From assembly GCA_900554895.1 (NCBI GenBank), contig USIX01000043.1:1-15872 (forward strand): 15,872 bases of DNA, given 5' to 3'. Source of the stretch: an uncultured Megamonas sp. (lineage in GTDB: Bacteria > Bacillota > Negativicutes > Selenomonadales > Selenomonadaceae). Position numbers and translations under genes: made by a program. This document shows, in pieces, positions 14,346 through 15,872 of this stretch; positions within the stretch are counted from its first letter, which is position 1, and every line of letters starts with the position of its first letter. Under the pieces are notes generated by a model. The model ran no database searches, was not told where the DNA came from, and saw only the letters and a list, made by a program, of their open reading frames with translations.

Positions 14346-14519
14346 ATGAACAATTTACCTTGTACTATGAAAGCCCTTATCGTTGAAGGGATAAATCAAT
14401 TAACGTATAAAGATGTTCCGATGCCGAAATTCAAAGCTGATGAAGTTTTAGGTAAAAAAGCCATGGCAGAAATCGTAAAACATAAAATCACCGTCTGCGG
14501 CAGCTTCAATCGCTATTAA
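14346..14519 (+). pseudogene. Relic of a zinc-dependent polyol dehydrogenase (GatD-like), internally deleted
   Basis: This 57-codon frame has a plausible ribosome site (AAAGGGTGTG) and an ATG at 14346. Its first 35 residues (MKALIVEGINQLTYKDVPMPKFKADEVL) match the N-terminus of medium-chain zinc alcohol, sorbitol or galactitol-phosphate dehydrogenases. The sequence then jumps directly to AMAEIVKHKITVCGSFNRY. This resembles a block near residue 280 of such enzymes (GatD: KILRKELTVIGSW) and then stops. About 240 residues, including the zinc ligands and the NAD-binding fold, are missing, as is the C-terminus, so no activity is expected. It lies 14 nt before the PfkB-family kinase. This suggests that an ancestral polyol or tagatose operon collapsed and left its promoter and ribosome site in use. 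The frame could survive as a leader peptide. Confidence 0.7.
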
Positions 14520-14533
14520 TAGCAGGTGATGAA

Positions 14534-15463
14534 ATGATTTTAGCATTAAATCTAAATCCGTCACTGGATAAAATATACACTGTGGATAAACTGGAATACG
14601 GCGGCGTAGTCAGAGCAAAAACCGTTGACAATACAGCCGGCGGCAAGGGTATCCATGTAGCCAATGTCTGTAAAGCATTTGATGAAGATTGTATCGTATC
14701 CGGTTTTCTAGGCGGACGAACAGGGCAGTTCATTACCGACAAACTGGATGAAAAACAGATGAAACATGATTTTGTGCAGATACAGAAAGAAACACGCGCC
14801 TGCATCAATATCGCCACACCGGACGGCAATCAGACGGAAGTACTGGAGCCGGGACCAGAAATTTCCGAAAAGGAACAGCATGTCTTCCTACAAAAATATG
14901 AACAGCTGGCGAAGCAGGCTGAAATAATTATCGCTTCCGGCAGTCTGCCCGGTAATATGCCACATAATTTCTATGGGATATTAGCAGAAATTGCCCATAA
15001 ATACAGCAGAAAATTTCTCGTTGATACAAGCGGACGGACGCTGCAAGAAACACTAGCCTGCAAACCCTTCCTGATAAAACCGAACAAAGACGAAATTGAA
15101 GCTCTCAGCGACAGAAAAATAAACAGTGTTGAAGAAGCTGCAGCTGAAGTCAGTATTTTCCAGCAGATGGGAATTGCCCTGCCAATTGTATCGCTCGGCA
15201 AAAACGGTTCCGTCATCGGCTATGAAGGAAAAATTTATCATGCTATCCCACCTAAATATAAAGCTATAAATGCTGTCGGCTCAGGCGACGCCTTTGTTGC
15301 CGGTATTGCTATAGGATTAAAACGCAACTACTCCATTATCGATACCATCAAACTCGGCTCCGCCTGCGGCACGGCAAATGTTTTAGAGGCAGAAAGCGGC
15401 TATGTTTCCAGAGAAAATGTAGACAAGATATTTAAACTTGTTAAAGTAACGCAAATAAAATAA
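14534..15463 (+). CDS. pfkB: PfkB-family hexose-phosphate kinase (1-phosphofructokinase / tagatose-6-phosphate kinase type)
   Basis: This is an ATP-dependent cytoplasmic kinase of the FruK/LacC branch of the ribokinase superfamily. It would convert fructose 1-phosphate to the 1,6-bisphosphate, or tagatose 6-phosphate to the 1,6-bisphosphate. It is 309 aa, a normal length. It has the N-terminal LNPSLDKIY (7-15), first PfkB signature AGGKGIHVANV (35-45), IASGSLPG (133-140) and IKPNKDEIEAL (181-191). The second signature, NAVGSGDAFVAG (246-257), includes the catalytic base Asp252. AGGTGA lies 5 nt before the ATG. The dehydrogenase relic just upstream hints at tagatose/galactitol use, while the fructose-type PTS in the window hints at fructose 1-phosphate. 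Sequence alone does not settle it. Confidence 0.9.
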   Translation: MILALNLNPSLDKIYTVDKLEYGGVVRAKTVDNTAGGKGIHVANVCKAFDEDCIVSGFLGGRTGQFITDKLDEKQMKHDFVQIQKETRACINIATPDGNQTEVLEPGPEISEKEQHVFLQKYEQLAKQAEIIIASGSLPGNMPHNFYGILAEIAHKYSRKFLVDTSGRTLQETLACKPFLIKPNKDEIEALSDRKINSVEEAAAEVSIFQQMGIALPIVSLGKNGSVIGYEGKIYHAIPPKYKAINAVGSGDAFVAGIAIGLKRNYSIIDTIKLGSACGTANVLEAESGYVSRENVDKIFKLVKVTQIK

Positions 15464-15545
15464 AATTTCTATTTATCGGGGAGTTATTGTTCATTTTTCT
15501 TTTGACGGCAAAAGAAAAATGAACCAAAAAGAAAACCTTTTTAAC
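15461..15545 (+). repeat. Dispersed hairpin repeat, copy 2, at the 3' end of the pfkB gene
   Basis: This is the same element as at 1-76, in the opposite orientation. The stop codon is followed by ATTTCTATTTAT and a 13-nt variable stretch. Then come TTCATTTTTCTTTTG (15490-15504), a 4-nt loop, CAAAAGAAAAATGAA (15509-15523), and CCAAAAAGAAAACC with TTTTTAAC. The 15-bp stem is perfect in both copies, while the loop differs (ACGG here, six bases there). That is a pattern of conserved structure. AAAAAG and CTTTTT near the end could form a second small stem with a U tract. Confidence 0.75.
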
Positions 15546-15754
15546 GTTTCGCTTACGCTGCACTGGGTGAGCCTTCGTAGCTCTTATAAGAATACAGCCG
15601 GTACAACGGCTCGAAACGTTTGGAATTTGGCTCGTGCCTTTGGTTTTCAGCAGTAACTAAAAATGAGTTGAAGGGCACGGTCATTCGCAGTCATCTCAAA
15701 ATTTTATTCCATATTTAGAGTATTTTCACGGTAGCGAAGCCGTAAGGCAAGCTA
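15543..15754. repeat. Cluster of inverted repeats in noncoding DNA
   Basis: I see no gene here. AACGTTTCG (15543-15551) pairs with CGAAACGTT (15612-15620). AGCCG and CGGCT pair at 15596-15611. CGTGCC (15633-15638) pairs with GGCACG (15674-15679). ACGG and CCGT form a small stem at 15728-15743. The base composition is less AT-biased than other intergenic DNA in the window. It may be a genus-specific repeat family or a structured RNA. I cannot identify it. Confidence 0.45.
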
Positions 15755-15847
15755 TTAAAAAGAAAAATTTTTATCTGTGTTTTTAGTCCAAACTGTTTGA
15801 GCGCAAGCGAGTTTTTAGACGTTACAGATAAAAATTTTTCTTTTTAA
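15755..15847. repeat. 24-bp perfect inverted repeat enclosing a 45-bp core
   Basis: The arms at 15755-15778 and 15824-15847 are exact reverse complements over 24 bp and begin TTAAAAAGAAAAATTTTTAT. The core holds TCCAAACTGTTTGAGCGC and AAGCGAGTTTTTAGAC, which can fold back partly on itself. I believe similar GAGCG-AGCGAG cores are common in Firmicute intergenic repeats (memory, not checked). It resembles a miniature palindromic element. There is no transposase and no evident target duplication. Confidence 0.65.
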
Positions 15848-15872
15848 AGTGAAAATCTCTAGTGGTGCACTA

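Overview
The window reads as chromosomal DNA from a low-GC, diderm Firmicute of the Negativicutes type, with a gut Megamonas/Selenomonas-like anaerobe as my best guess. This is inference from three things: the AT-rich base composition, the futalosine-pathway gene mqnA, and a LevR/sigma-54-controlled mannose-family PTS. I see no phage genes, transposases, tRNA, rRNA or CRISPR.

Layout. (1) Positions 1-1749: a CsoR-type metal-sensing repressor on the minus strand faces an Nramp (MntH-like) metal transporter on the plus strand. The transporter's promoter carries a perfect 14+14 bp inverted repeat. (2) Positions 1879-3973: a FakA-like DAK2-domain protein with an eroded nucleotide/Mg motif is followed by a secreted NlpC/P60 cell-wall hydrolase, closed by a terminator. 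(3) Positions 4013-9734: a LevR-type activator lies upstream of an EIIA-EIIB-EIIC-EIID mannose-family PTS operon. Between them is a textbook sigma-54 promoter with TTGACACA-type repeats upstream, and a bidirectional terminator closes the region. (4) Positions 9733-11502: mqnA on the minus strand is divergent from a solitary dhaL on the plus strand. (5) Positions 11552-12219: a gene-free stretch has a consensus sigma-70 promoter at one end and a 16-bp-stem terminator at the other, with several hairpins in between. It looks like a roughly 630-nt structured noncoding RNA. (6) Positions 12258-14102: a minus-strand trmB-ftsW operon. (7) Positions 14346-15463: a 57-codon relic of a zinc-dependent polyol dehydrogenase, directly followed by an intact PfkB-family sugar-phosphate kinase. 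(8) Positions 15464-15872: noncoding DNA packed with inverted repeats.

How the genes work together. The PTS would import and phosphorylate a hexose of the fructose/mannose/sorbose group. Phosphorylation of the PRD and EIIA-like domains of the LevR protein would tie operon expression to PTS flux. The PfkB kinase could accept a hexose 1- or 6-phosphate product, but it lies about 5 kb away in its own unit. The remaining genes are housekeeping: menaquinone synthesis, tRNA m7G46, septal peptidoglycan and metal homeostasis.

The same roughly 75-bp dispersed hairpin repeat sits just after the stop codon of the first gene (minus strand) and of the last gene (plus strand). The two copies therefore form an inverted pair at the window's ends. 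The most promising undescribed element is the noncoding transcript at 11587-12216.
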